Assembly: GCF_000237325.1 (NCBI RefSeq)
Contig: NC_017542.1
Location: 5,800,547-5,864,546 of the forward strand
Length of the DNA stretch: 64,000 nucleotides
From: Paenibacillus polymyxa M1
GTDB taxonomy: Bacteria; Bacillota; Bacilli; Paenibacillales; Paenibacillaceae
Reading direction: 5' to 3'
Shown here: positions 56,259 to 64,000 of the stretch, one piece after another
Layout of the letters: each line of letters opens with the position of its first letter
Position numbering within the stretch: position 1 is the first letter of the stretch
Notes under the pieces: model-generated
What the model was told of the DNA's origin: nothing
The model's database searches: none
What the model saw: only the letters and a program-made list of their open reading frames with translations
Made by a program: the position numbers and the translations under genes

Positions 56259-56981
56259 TTACACTAACGGAGCCTTCAAAGGAGTACCTGGCTTACGCGG
56301 GTATTTCCGTGGTGTAGCTGCTCTTTTTTCAATAATAATCATATGTCTAGCTGCATCCTCAACAGGTAGCTGGAAGGCCTGAACATGCTTAATTCTCCCC
56401 TTCAGCTCTTTCAAACTGTAGGAAGCTTCCATGATTTCTTCGGTTGGATCGCTACCCTTCATCGCTGCAAAGTGCCCTCCTTCACGGACAAAAGGCAGAC
56501 AAAATTCATTTAGTACCGCGAGACGGGCAACGGCTCGGGCTGTGACCAGATCATAGCTATCACGATATCCTGCTTTGCGTCCCAATTCCTCTGCCCTGCT
56601 GTGAATCAGTTCGACATTTTCCAGTCCCAACTGCTCTACAACATGTGCTAAGAATTGTATCCGTTTGTTCAATGAGTCTACGATGGTCAATTGAATATGT
56701 GGAAAACATATTTTCAAAGGGATACCAGGGAAACCTGCGCCTGACCCAATGTCAGCCAGGCTCTCCACATCATTTAACGGAACATAAAAGGCAAGTGAAA
56801 CAGAATCGTAAAAATGCTTGGTGTACACCGCTTCTCGCTCAGTAATACCCGTCAGGTTCATTTTTTCATTCCATTCAACCAGCACACGGTAATATGTTTC
56901 AAACTGCTCTAACTGACTGTCATTAATCACAATGCTATGCTCTGCCAGCCGCTGCTTGAACTGCTGTTGTATCGCGTCCAT
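56259..56981 (-). CDS. rsmG: 16S rRNA (guanine-527-N7)-methyltransferase RsmG
   Basis: A 240-residue SAM methyltransferase. Motif I LADIGSGAGFPGIPLK and the motif VTARAVARLAVLNEF are typical. It makes m7G527 in the 530 loop; loss gives low-level streptomycin resistance. Its ATG overlaps the mnmG stop by one base. Confidence 0.97.
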   Translation of the reverse strand: MDAIQQQFKQRLAEHSIVINDSQLEQFETYYRVLVEWNEKMNLTGITEREAVYTKHFYDSVSLAFYVPLNDVESLADIGSGAGFPGIPLKICFPHIQLTIVDSLNKRIQFLAHVVEQLGLENVELIHSRAEELGRKAGYRDSYDLVTARAVARLAVLNEFCLPFVREGGHFAAMKGSDPTEEIMEASYSLKELKGRIKHVQAFQLPVEDAARHMIIIEKRAATPRKYPRKPGTPLKAPLV

Positions 56982-58870
56982 TAAGATCCCCTCGCTGCCG
57001 TTACACGGTTATAGTGCTCCAAATAAACCAGCAAAATGGAAATATCCGCAGGAGTTACACCGGAGATACGGGATGCCTGACCAATGGACATCGGACGAAT
57101 CTTCTCAAGTTTCTGCTTGGCTTCAATGGCCAAGCCTTGAACTTCATTGTATGCGATATCCTCTGGAAGCTTCTTCTTCTCCATCTTTTGCAGGCGTTCT
57201 ACATGCATCAACTGCTTTTCAATGTAGCCCGCATACTTAATTTGGATCTCCACCTGTTCTTGCTCTTCCTCAGTAAGGGCTACAGGTGAAGGTGAAATTT
57301 GTGCCACTTGTGCATAGCTAATCTCAGGTCGACGCAGTACCGTTAACAAATTACTGCCGTCCTGTATCGGTGCAGATCCACCTTGCTCCAGCATCTCATT
57401 TACATCAACTGGACGAACTTTAGCTAAACGCAAACGCTCAATTTCTTGCTCTACCTTTTGTTTTTTATCCAAAAAGCGCTCGTATCGTTCATCTGTAATC
57501 AGGCCAATATCATGCCCAATCGGAGTCAATCGCAGATCCGCGTTATCATGCCGCAGCAACAGACGGTATTCTGCACGGGAGGTCAGCAAGCGATATGGCT
57601 CATTTGTACCCTTCGTCACCAGATCGTCAATCAGAACCCCAATGTAGCCTTGAGAACGATCCAGTACGACGGGCTCTTTGCCCTGCACCTTACGAGCTGC
57701 ATTAATCCCAGCCATAATTCCTTGACCCGCAGCTTCTTCATAACCAGATGTCCCGTTAATTTGACCTGCCGTGAATAAGCCAGGTACTTTTTTCGTTTCC
57801 AAAGTAGGCCACAATTGAGTTGGTACCATCGCATCGTATTCAATAGCGTAACCGTTACGCATCATTTCTACCTTTTCCATCCCTGGAATGGTACGTAGTA
57901 CTGCTAATTGCACGTCCTCTGGCAAGCTTGTCGACAAGCCTTGAACATAGTATTCAGATGTGTTTTTACCCTCAGGCTCCAAAAAGATTTGGTGCTTCGG
58001 CTTATCACTGAAACGCACCACTTTATCTTCAATAGATGGGCAATAACGTGGGCCCGTTCCTTCAATCAGACCAGAGAACATCGGTGCACGATGTAAATTA
58101 TCATTAATGATCTGATGTGTTTCCACTGAAGTATACGTCAGCCAGCAAGGAAGCTGCTCATTATCCGAGGACTTCGTTTCATAGGAGAAGAACTTCGGCT
58201 GATCATCGCCTGGCTGTATTTCTGTTTTACTAAAATCAATTGTATCCTTATGCACACGTGGTGGTGTTCCTGTCTTAAACCGAACTAGATCAAAACCAAG
58301 CTCTCTCAAATGTTCAGAAAGTCTCAACGAAGGCTGCTGATTGTTCGGACCACTCTCATACATCAGCTCACCCATAATGATTTTCCCGCGCAGATAGGTG
58401 CCAGTAGTCAGGACAACTGCTTTACTACGATACTCTGTGCCCGTCTTCGTAATTACACCTACGCATTTACCGTCTTCTATAATCAGTTCTTCAACCATAC
58501 CTTGGCGTAAGGTCAGATTCGGTTCCTTCTCCATCGTTTCCTTCATCGCATGCTGATAAGAAAACTTGTCTGCTTGCGCACGCAAGGCATGCACGGCAGG
58601 ACCCTTACCAGTATTTAACATTCTCATTTGGATAAATGTCTTGTCGATATTCCGACCCATTTCGCCGCCCAATGCATCAATTTCCCGTACTACATGACCC
58701 TTTGCGGGACCACCAATAGACGGGTTGCAGGGCATGAATGCGACCATATCCAGGTTAATTGTGATCATCAATGTACGACAGCCCATCCGTGCTGCTGCCA
58801 AGGCGGATTCTACGCCCGCATGGCCCGCACCGACGATAATCACATCATAGTCGCCTCCTTGATATCCCAT
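56981..58870 (-). CDS. mnmG: tRNA uridine-5-carboxymethylaminomethyl modification enzyme MnmG
   Basis: A 629-residue FAD enzyme. FAD motif [22 protein letters not shown] (residues 9-30), [23 protein letters not shown], and the C-terminal helical domain that binds MnmE. With MnmE it installs cmnm5 on U34 of several tRNAs. Confidence 0.98.
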   Translation of the reverse strand: MGYQGGDYDVIIVGAGHAGVESALAAARMGCRTLMITINLDMVAFMPCNPSIGGPAKGHVVREIDALGGEMGRNIDKTFIQMRMLNTGKGPAVHALRAQADKFSYQHAMKETMEKEPNLTLRQGMVEELIIEDGKCVGVITKTGTEYRSKAVVLTTGTYLRGKIIMGELMYESGPNNQQPSLRLSEHLRELGFDLVRFKTGTPPRVHKDTIDFSKTEIQPGDDQPKFFSYETKSSDNEQLPCWLTYTSVETHQIINDNLHRAPMFSGLIEGTGPRYCPSIEDKVVRFSDKPKHQIFLEPEGKNTSEYYVQGLSTSLPEDVQLAVLRTIPGMEKVEMMRNGYAIEYDAMVPTQLWPTLETKKVPGLFTAGQINGTSGYEEAAGQGIMAGINAARKVQGKEPVVLDRSQGYIGVLIDDLVTKGTNEPYRLLTSRAEYRLLLRHDNADLRLTPIGHDIGLITDERYERFLDKKQKVEQEIERLRLAKVRPVDVNEMLEQGGSAPIQDGSNLLTVLRRPEISYAQVAQISPSPVALTEEEQEQVEIQIKYAGYIEKQLMHVERLQKMEKKKLPEDIAYNEVQGLAIEAKQKLEKIRPMSIGQASRISGVTPADISILLVYLEHYNRVTAARGS

Positions 58871-58967
58871 ACCTCTCTTACCTCCTTATACATTCGAGTC
58901 TTCACCCCGAATATGTTCTTGTGTATCTATAACGATAGCAGGCTTAAAACAGCCATGCTTGAATGTT

Positions 58968-60344
58968 CTACTTACCCAGACAGAATTGTGAAAATATTTG
59001 ATCTATTAACGCATCATGCGCAGTATCGCCTACAATCTCACCCAACTGCTCCCATGCCAGCCTTACATCAATCTGGATCATATCAATCGGAACTAATTGA
59101 TCAGCGGCTTCATAGGCATCTACCAATGATTGGCGCGCTTTCTTCAGCAAAGCAATATGCCGTACATTGCTGACATACGTCATATCCGCTGATTCCAGCT
59201 TGCCGCTAAAGAATAAATTCGATATAGCCTGCTCCAGCCGATCTGCTCCCTCATTTTCCTTCACAGACATCGGCACAATAAGCTCTTCAGGAACATAGCG
59301 CAGCAACAAATCCCGGTCTATTTGGGCCGGTAAGTCCATTTTATTCATAATAACAATCGCTTGTCTACCGCGGATTTGTTCCATTAATGCCATTTCATCC
59401 TCGTGCAGTGGTTCGTTGGCATTAATGACGATGAGCAGCAGATCCGCTTCACTCACTGCCGTTCTCGAACGCTCTACCCCGATCCGTTCCACGACGTCCA
59501 TCGTTTCCCGGATTCCAGCTGTATCCAGCAACTTGAGCGGAATATTATTAATCGTCACATACTCCTCAATAACGTCACGGGTCGTACCCGGAATATCGGT
59601 CACAATCGCCCGTTCGCCCTGAGCCAGTGTGTTTAGCAGTGACGATTTGCCTACATTCGGCCTTCCGACAATCGCTGTAGTCAGCCCTTCACGCAAAATT
59701 TTCCCCTGCTCCGCTGTATGCAACAGCCGATCAATTTCCGCCATGACCTGGCTGCTTTTATCCTTGATTAACTCAGACGTAAAGGATTCTACATCATGCT
59801 CAGGGTAATCAATGTTTACTTCGATATGAGCAAGTGTCTCGACCAAAACATGACGCAAACGACGAATATTCTGGGACAGTTGCCCATCCACCTGCTTCAA
59901 AGCCATCGAAAAGGCTTTATCCGATTTGGAGCGAATTAAGTCAATGACGCCCTCCGCTTGACTCAGATCAATACGACCATTCAAAAAAGCACGTTTCGTA
60001 AATTCACCTGGCTCAGCCAGACGTATATTTTGCAGCAGTAACAAATCCATCACTCGTTTAACGGCTACCACCCCGCCATGAGTGCTGATCTCTACCACAT
60101 CTTCTGTTGTAAAAGAGCGTGGTGCCCGCATCACTGTAACTAAAACTTCCTCCACCTTCTCTTGGCTTTGAGGATCTATAATATGTCCATAGTGTACCGT
60201 GTGCGTCGGAACCTTACTTAAGGGCGTTTTACTACGGAACAAAGCCTCCACTTCCGTGACCGCTTCTGGACCGCTGACCCGCACAACTGCAATGCCGCCC
60301 TCGCCGACAGCCGTTGCAATGGCAGCTATAGTATCGCTCAGCAT
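58968..60344 (-). CDS. mnmE: tRNA modification GTPase MnmE
   Basis: A 458-residue enzyme, the usual length. The start at 60344 has AGGAGG upstream. The N-terminal folate-binding domain (about 1-120) and helical domain hold a G domain with GRPNVGKS at 227-234, DTAGIRET and NKMD. It ends in FCLGK, the family's catalytic C-terminus with Cys. Partner of MnmG, encoded next door. Confidence 0.98.
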   Translation of the reverse strand: MLSDTIAAIATAVGEGGIAVVRVSGPEAVTEVEALFRSKTPLSKVPTHTVHYGHIIDPQSQEKVEEVLVTVMRAPRSFTTEDVVEISTHGGVVAVKRVMDLLLLQNIRLAEPGEFTKRAFLNGRIDLSQAEGVIDLIRSKSDKAFSMALKQVDGQLSQNIRRLRHVLVETLAHIEVNIDYPEHDVESFTSELIKDKSSQVMAEIDRLLHTAEQGKILREGLTTAIVGRPNVGKSSLLNTLAQGERAIVTDIPGTTRDVIEEYVTINNIPLKLLDTAGIRETMDVVERIGVERSRTAVSEADLLLIVINANEPLHEDEMALMEQIRGRQAIVIMNKMDLPAQIDRDLLLRYVPEELIVPMSVKENEGADRLEQAISNLFFSGKLESADMTYVSNVRHIALLKKARQSLVDAYEAADQLVPIDMIQIDVRLAWEQLGEIVGDTAHDALIDQIFSQFCLGK

Positions 60345-60424
60345 ATCGTTTCTACCTCCTATCAAGTAAAAACGGCATTGCCGCCCTTCATCAAGGACGG
60401 CACCCGTTTCAGTGTGAAATATAA

Positions 60425-60466
60425 GAAAAAAAGCAATGGCTTCTGCAGCTTGCAGAGAGCCATTGC
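60425..60466 (-). terminator. terminator between jag and mnmE
   Basis: Arms GCAATGGCT / AGCCATTGC with an inner CTGCA/TGCAG stem; seven T follow on the minus strand. Confidence 0.92.
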
Positions 60467-60472
60467 GTCGGA

Positions 60473-61231
60473 TTATTTCTTGGCAATGACAACGCGCCGA
60501 TTAGGCTCGTCCCCCTTGCTGTATGTTCTAACCAGCGCATGCTGCTGGAGCTTGGCGTGAATCAGCTTCCGCTCCTGGGACGGCATTGGCTCCAGTACCA
60601 CTTCCTTGCCATAGCGAACAGCTTGGTTCGCTAATCGTTCCGCCAAATCCTCCAGCGTTTTCCGCCGACGTGCACGAAATTGCTCGGCATCCAGCACAAT
60701 TCGGATAAATTTATCAGAATGACGGTTAGCAACAATATTCGTCAGGTACTGCAAGGCATCTAATGTCTGTCCTCTGCGGCCAATTAGCATACCGAGCGAT
60801 GGACCGGAGATATCCAGAGTACTTTCATCCTTGCGATGACGGACATCGACTTCGACGTCCAGTCCCATGCCTGCAGCAGTTTCACGGATGAAACGCACCG
60901 CCTCTTCATAAGGATCTATATGTCCCCTGGATGCTTCCATGTTCCTCTGCGCTTCCTGCGCAACAGACCCAGCTTGTGATACAGCCTGTCCCACGTCAGA
61001 AGGTGCTTGAGCCGATACATGAGGTTCAGCCGTGTGTGTGGTTTCAGGAGACGGCTCAGAAAGCAGCGTAAGCTCCACCTTCGCCTTTTTGACCCCTAGC
61101 CACCCCAGGAATCCTTTTGACGGCTGTTCCAACACGTTTACGGTTACCCGTTCACGGCTTACTCCCAGCTGGGAGAGTCCTTGTCTTACAGCATCTTCAA
61201 CGGTTTTTCCTGATGTCACGACTTTGGTCAT
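60473..61231 (-). CDS. jag: Jag/KhpB RNA-binding protein
   Basis: A 252-residue protein: Jag_N (about 1-52, [19 protein letters not shown]), a variable Ala/Gln/Ser linker (about 58-105), KH (about 115-185, with [20 protein letters not shown]), R3H (about 188-250, with [11 protein letters not shown]). KhpB binds RNA with KhpA and influences cell elongation and sporulation. Overlaps yidC by 4 bp. Confidence 0.96.
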   Translation of the reverse strand: MTKVVTSGKTVEDAVRQGLSQLGVSRERVTVNVLEQPSKGFLGWLGVKKAKVELTLLSEPSPETTHTAEPHVSAQAPSDVGQAVSQAGSVAQEAQRNMEASRGHIDPYEEAVRFIRETAAGMGLDVEVDVRHRKDESTLDISGPSLGMLIGRRGQTLDALQYLTNIVANRHSDKFIRIVLDAEQFRARRRKTLEDLAERLANQAVRYGKEVVLEPMPSQERKLIHAKLQQHALVRTYSKGDEPNRRVVIAKK

Positions 61232-62094
61232 CTCGACTTTTTAGCCCCCTTCGTGTTTTTACCACTTTTTTTCTTACTATTAGAGGAACCTGTTTTCGTG
61301 AGACTGGCTGTTTTCACATTAGCCAATGCTGCGTCCTTATCATTATTCCGATAAAGGAAATAGTTTTGAACAATCGTGTAAATATTACTGAAGAACCAGT
61401 ACAACGGCAAAGCAGACGGGAAGTTATACGACATGAATAGAATCAGCACCGGATAGACATACAGCAAAAATTGCATTGGTCCTTGCTGCGGTGTCGGATT
61501 CATTTTCATCATCATCCAAGTTTGGATAAAGGTCGTAATCGCTGCTAGAATCGGCAGGATAAAGAAGTGATCCGGTTTACCTAACTGGAGCCACAAAAAG
61601 TCATGATCCCGCAATGCCGAGTTATAATAAATGGCATTATAAAGCGCGATAAAAATGGGCATCTGTACTAACAAAGGCAGACAGCCCGCCATTGGGTTAA
61701 CCTTGTTTTCTTGAAACAATTTCATCGTTTCTTGCTGGACTCGCTCAGGTGTATCCTTGTATTTCGCTTGAATTTCTTTTAATTGCGGCTGAATAGCCTG
61801 CATTGCTCTGGAACTGCGTACTTGCTTGAGTGTAAGCGGCAAAATAATAGTACGCACGATGATCACCAGAATCAGTACGGCCAGGCCATATTCTCCAGAG
61901 AACCATTGGGCAAATGTATCCAGCGCATACGAAAACCAGTAAACGACATATCTTTGCCACCAAGATCCATTGGCCAAGTCTGCCGTCGTGTAAGAATTGT
62001 GAGCCGCCTGGGTACATCCAGACAGCACAGCAACAAGTGCCAATAAGGCAATCAGGAGGAACCATTTTCCCCGTTGAGTCTTCAAACGCGACAC
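61228..62094 (-). CDS. yidC: membrane protein insertase YidC/SpoIIIJ
   Basis: A 288-residue lipoprotein insertase. The signal peptide ends in the lipobox VLSGC (Cys27). Five membrane helices follow, with the hydrophilic-groove Arg in VKQVRSSRAMQ. Motif GCLPLLVQMPIFIALYNAIYY is typical. The tail is basic ([15 protein letters not shown]). It inserts membrane proteins with or without SecYEG; the SpoIIIJ type is also needed in sporulation. Confidence 0.97.
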   Translation of the reverse strand: MSRLKTQRGKWFLLIALLALVAVLSGCTQAAHNSYTTADLANGSWWQRYVVYWFSYALDTFAQWFSGEYGLAVLILVIIVRTIILPLTLKQVRSSRAMQAIQPQLKEIQAKYKDTPERVQQETMKLFQENKVNPMAGCLPLLVQMPIFIALYNAIYYNSALRDHDFLWLQLGKPDHFFILPILAAITTFIQTWMMMKMNPTPQQGPMQFLLYVYPVLILFMSYNFPSALPLYWFFSNIYTIVQNYFLYRNNDKDAALANVKTASLTKTGSSNSKKKSGKNTKGAKKSR

Positions 62095-62165
62095 TTCATA
62101 ACCCCTTTCTTAACCAATCCATTCCAACGTAAATCATACCATATCCTGTAGGACAAAGATACTGA

Positions 62166-62516
62166 TTATCGGCGCGTAGACTTGAGCAGCGAGGCTTTGC
62201 GCAAAACGTGCAGCACGCTTTTCTCCAGCTCTTGATACGACTTTGTAACCGCACCCTTACGAACGATAAAAATCAGGTCAATCTGCTCCACCAATTCCTG
62301 CTCATGATGGCGCACGATTTCCTTAACGATCCTGCGCATCCGGTTGCGGACAACTGCATTGCCGATCTTCTTGCTAGCCGAAATTCCGACGCGGAACTGC
62401 TCCACCTCTCTGCGGCGGAACCAGTACACCACAAACTGATGGTTGGCAAAAGATTTGCCATGGCGGTATACGCGCCCAAAGTCCGCCCGGTTTCGTAGAC
62501 GCAATTTTTTTTGCAC
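62166..62516 (-). CDS. rnpA: ribonuclease P protein component RnpA
   Basis: A 116-residue basic protein. The GTG start has AAGGAG seven bases upstream. Motifs RLRNRADFGRVYRHGKSF and RVGISASKKIGNAVVRNRMRRIVKE (the RNR motif) match. It helps the RNase P RNA cut tRNA leaders. Confidence 0.97.
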   Translation of the reverse strand: MQKKLRLRNRADFGRVYRHGKSFANHQFVVYWFRRREVEQFRVGISASKKIGNAVVRNRMRRIVKEIVRHHEQELVEQIDLIFIVRKGAVTKSYQELEKSVLHVLRKASLLKSTRR

Positions 62517-62740
62517 GGCGCTTCTCCTTGCTCATCTCTTTTACACATATCGGTAAGCAACCCTTACCTCTTATATAGTAAGAAGTATGGACAATATTCC
62601 AACATGGTAATCTCGCTTATTTTATATCCGTTTTCAAAAACTTCATCTAATATAGAGCAGGATGCAGGACTTATCCCTCTTTTTACACTACATTTCTACA
62701 ATTAGAAGAAGCAATCCGATCCATAAATACTTCAATTATG
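62517..62740. other. spacer between rnpA and rpmH with a possible rnpA promoter
   Basis: About 220 bases. On the minus strand TTGGAA, 16 bp, TACTAT (about 62606-62579) can be a promoter for rnpA downstream of the rpmH terminator, so the two need not be co-transcribed. No gene seen. Confidence 0.4.
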
Positions 62741-62767
62741 AAAAAAAAGACCACCGTAGTGGTCTTT
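62741..62767 (-). terminator. terminator of rpmH
   Basis: Perfect arms AAAGACCAC / GTGGTCTTT with loop CGTA; eight T follow on the minus strand. Confidence 0.95.
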
Positions 62768-62776
62768 ATGCACGCA

Positions 62777-62911
62777 TTACGCACTCAATACTTTTCTACC
62801 TTTTTGGCGACGAGCTGCCAAAACTTTACGGCCATTCTTCGTGCTCATTCTTTTACGGAAGCCGTGAACTTTTTTACGTTTGCTGACATTCGGTCTGAAA
62901 GTCGGTCTCAT
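62777..62911 (-). CDS. rpmH: 50S ribosomal protein bL34
   Basis: A 44-residue, strongly basic protein reading [20 protein letters not shown] through [17 protein letters not shown], typical bL34. AAGGAGG precedes the ATG. It is the gene next to dnaA on the left in most Firmicutes. Confidence 0.98.
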   Translation of the reverse strand: MRPTFRPNVSKRKKVHGFRKRMSTKNGRKVLAARRQKGRKVLSA

Positions 62912-62992
62912 TGTGCTGCACCTCCTTACAAGGAATACGTTTTATATGGAATATACCTAACATAGCAATCTCCACAAAAAACACCTTTGTAC

Positions 62993-63021
62993 ATTTAACC
63001 ACAAATAGCGGCCAAAGTCAA
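62993..63021 (-). promoter_or_regulatory. sigma-A promoter of rpmH
   Basis: Minus-strand TTGACT (63021-63016), 17 bp, TTAAAT (62998-62993), about 80 bases before the rpmH start. Confidence 0.8.
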
Positions 63022-64000
63022 TGTACTTCTGAATTCTCTCCCTCTTTTTCACATTCAGAAACCCTCTCCGTCTTTCCCCATCATTCACTCTACTCTTTTC
63101 TTCCCCTTTATCCCTGATTTTTCGCTTCTTCTCCATGATCAAGATTCATCAACATTTTACTGTGAATTTCGTCCCTCACATATACTGCTCTTTTAACTGC
63201 TTTTTTTTCATTTATTTATTTCCGCATTTGAACCCACGTCGTTTCAGATCCCCACCATCTGATTTGCCAAAAATAATGTCGGAAACGTTACCGGAAATTT
63301 TCAACACAAAAACAAGCCGCTGTAACCAAAAGGCAACAGGTGTTATACACAGATCCACAAAAAGAATGGAATTGTGATTTAAATGGTCATAACCTGTGCA
63401 TAACATTTTAGAGTGAAAAAGAGTTATTGTCGAAAACTGAACAAATTATAAACAATATCTTGTGTTGTGAATAAAAATTGTACACAACAGATTGAATTTG
63501 TGGATAAATAACCACGAGTCATTGAAATACAAGGCTTCTTTTGCTATGATGATATTACTTTTGAATGTGAATATGTTGTTTTACCCTCCATATTATCAAC
63601 ACCCTGTGGATAAAGTTGTGAACAAGTTCAATTTATCCATCTTTTTATTTTTGTGCGGATTCGGGATTCTGGGGATATATTCTACATTTTTCATTTGATT
63701 TCGACATATTGCAGTCCCGTTTTGGCCTGCGGGATCAAGAGAACGGATCGTGCCGCACATTCCCTCCTGAGAAATATCGCCTTTCTTCTGCTGATCAGCA
63801 GTGGAATTTTCCATTACTATTTTTCAGGGCATTTTGTGCTGCGTTCTCTCACTACACTGCCGCATGATTTAGGCGGCGGTATGTCTTTTTATGGCCTTCA
63901 AACAATATTTTTGTGATTTTAGGCGTTTTGCCGAAGCGCCGAGAGCTGCTCTCTGCAGCTTAATTCGGTAAAATGTCAGGATTTAAAAGGAGTGACGTCT
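63022..64000. other. origin region upstream of dnaA: pyrimidine tract, DnaA boxes and dnaA leader
   Basis: About 980 bases without a credible gene. From about 63040 to 63140 the plus strand is almost pure pyrimidine. DnaA boxes follow: TTATACACA (63343-63351, plus), TTATGCACA (63403-63395), TTATTCACA (63474-63466), TTATCCACA (63507-63499), TTATCAACA (63593-63601, plus) and TTATCCACA (63613-63605). Two are perfect, on the minus strand. The last bases, AAAAGGAGTGA, are a ribosome site for a gene starting just after the window, expected to be dnaA. In Bacillales the second box cluster and the unwinding region lie after dnaA, outside this window. Confidence 0.88.

Noticed and set aside
63653..63916. 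87-codon frame upstream of dnaA
   Set aside because: No ribosome site; lies in the dnaA promoter/leader region which normally carries no gene.

Overview
The window looks like the oriC-proximal left arm of a Paenibacillus chromosome, most likely the P. polymyxa group. The right end carries the order rpmH-rnpA-yidC-jag-mnmE-mnmG-rsmG-noc-parA-parB, and sequence ends on a Shine-Dalgarno that should belong to dnaA just beyond base 64000. The protein sequences read as Bacillales, and the GH5 cellulase, class B sortase and Opp system fit Paenibacillus. Nearly all genes run leftward, co-directional with a fork leaving oriC at the right edge. No database search was possible; names rest on motifs, length and gene order.

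Layout. (1) 1-14.6 kb is an accessory zone: a roughly 2,040-residue cell-wall-anchored surface protein with an APKTG sorting signal, followed by a class B sortase; an internally deleted FAD-oxidase pseudogene; a TetM/EF-G-like ribosome-protection GTPase; a chemoreceptor; and a cluster of small orphan genes and gene stumps that may descend from toxin-immunity loci. It ends beside rlmH at a degenerate copy of a tmRNA 3' end, the sort of scar left by integration into ssrA. (2) 14.6-23.6 kb holds the ancient neighbours rlmH, a CxxH/CxxC protein and htrC, separated by cargo: a TPR protein divergent from two XRE regulators, an AraC-DinB pair, a methyltransferase, and a secreted GH5 endoglucanase with a CcpA operator. 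(3) 23.5-29.1 kb is the walR-walK-yycH-yycI-yycJ cell-wall stress operon, followed by a LysM-G5-M23 peptidase gene. (4) 31-41.5 kb has purA behind a clear PurR operator, the MazG-like/DUF2232/gdpP/rplI/dnaB operon, a CBS protein, an LCP wall-assembly enzyme and an S11 carboxypeptidase homologue that has lost two catalytic motifs. (5) 41.7-47.3 kb is an oppA-B-C-D-F operon. (6) 47.9-64 kb is the conserved origin block: rpsF-ssb-rpsR, yjzC, tRNA-Ser, DUF951, mscS, yyaC, parB/parA/noc, the tRNA-modification genes and rpmH. Two parS sites and a DnaA-box cluster lie here.

How the genes work together. The origin block couples replication start (DnaA boxes), segregation (ParAB-parS), division-site protection (Noc) and ribosome or tRNA production. 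The Wal operon, the M23 peptidase, LCP and the S11 protein all concern wall growth, and GdpP sets c-di-AMP level. Regulation visible in sequence includes PurR boxes (purA), a cre site (GH5), a Shine-Dalgarno hairpin (rpsF), a possible pseudoknotted leader (surface protein), and a parS that doubles as the rsmG terminator.
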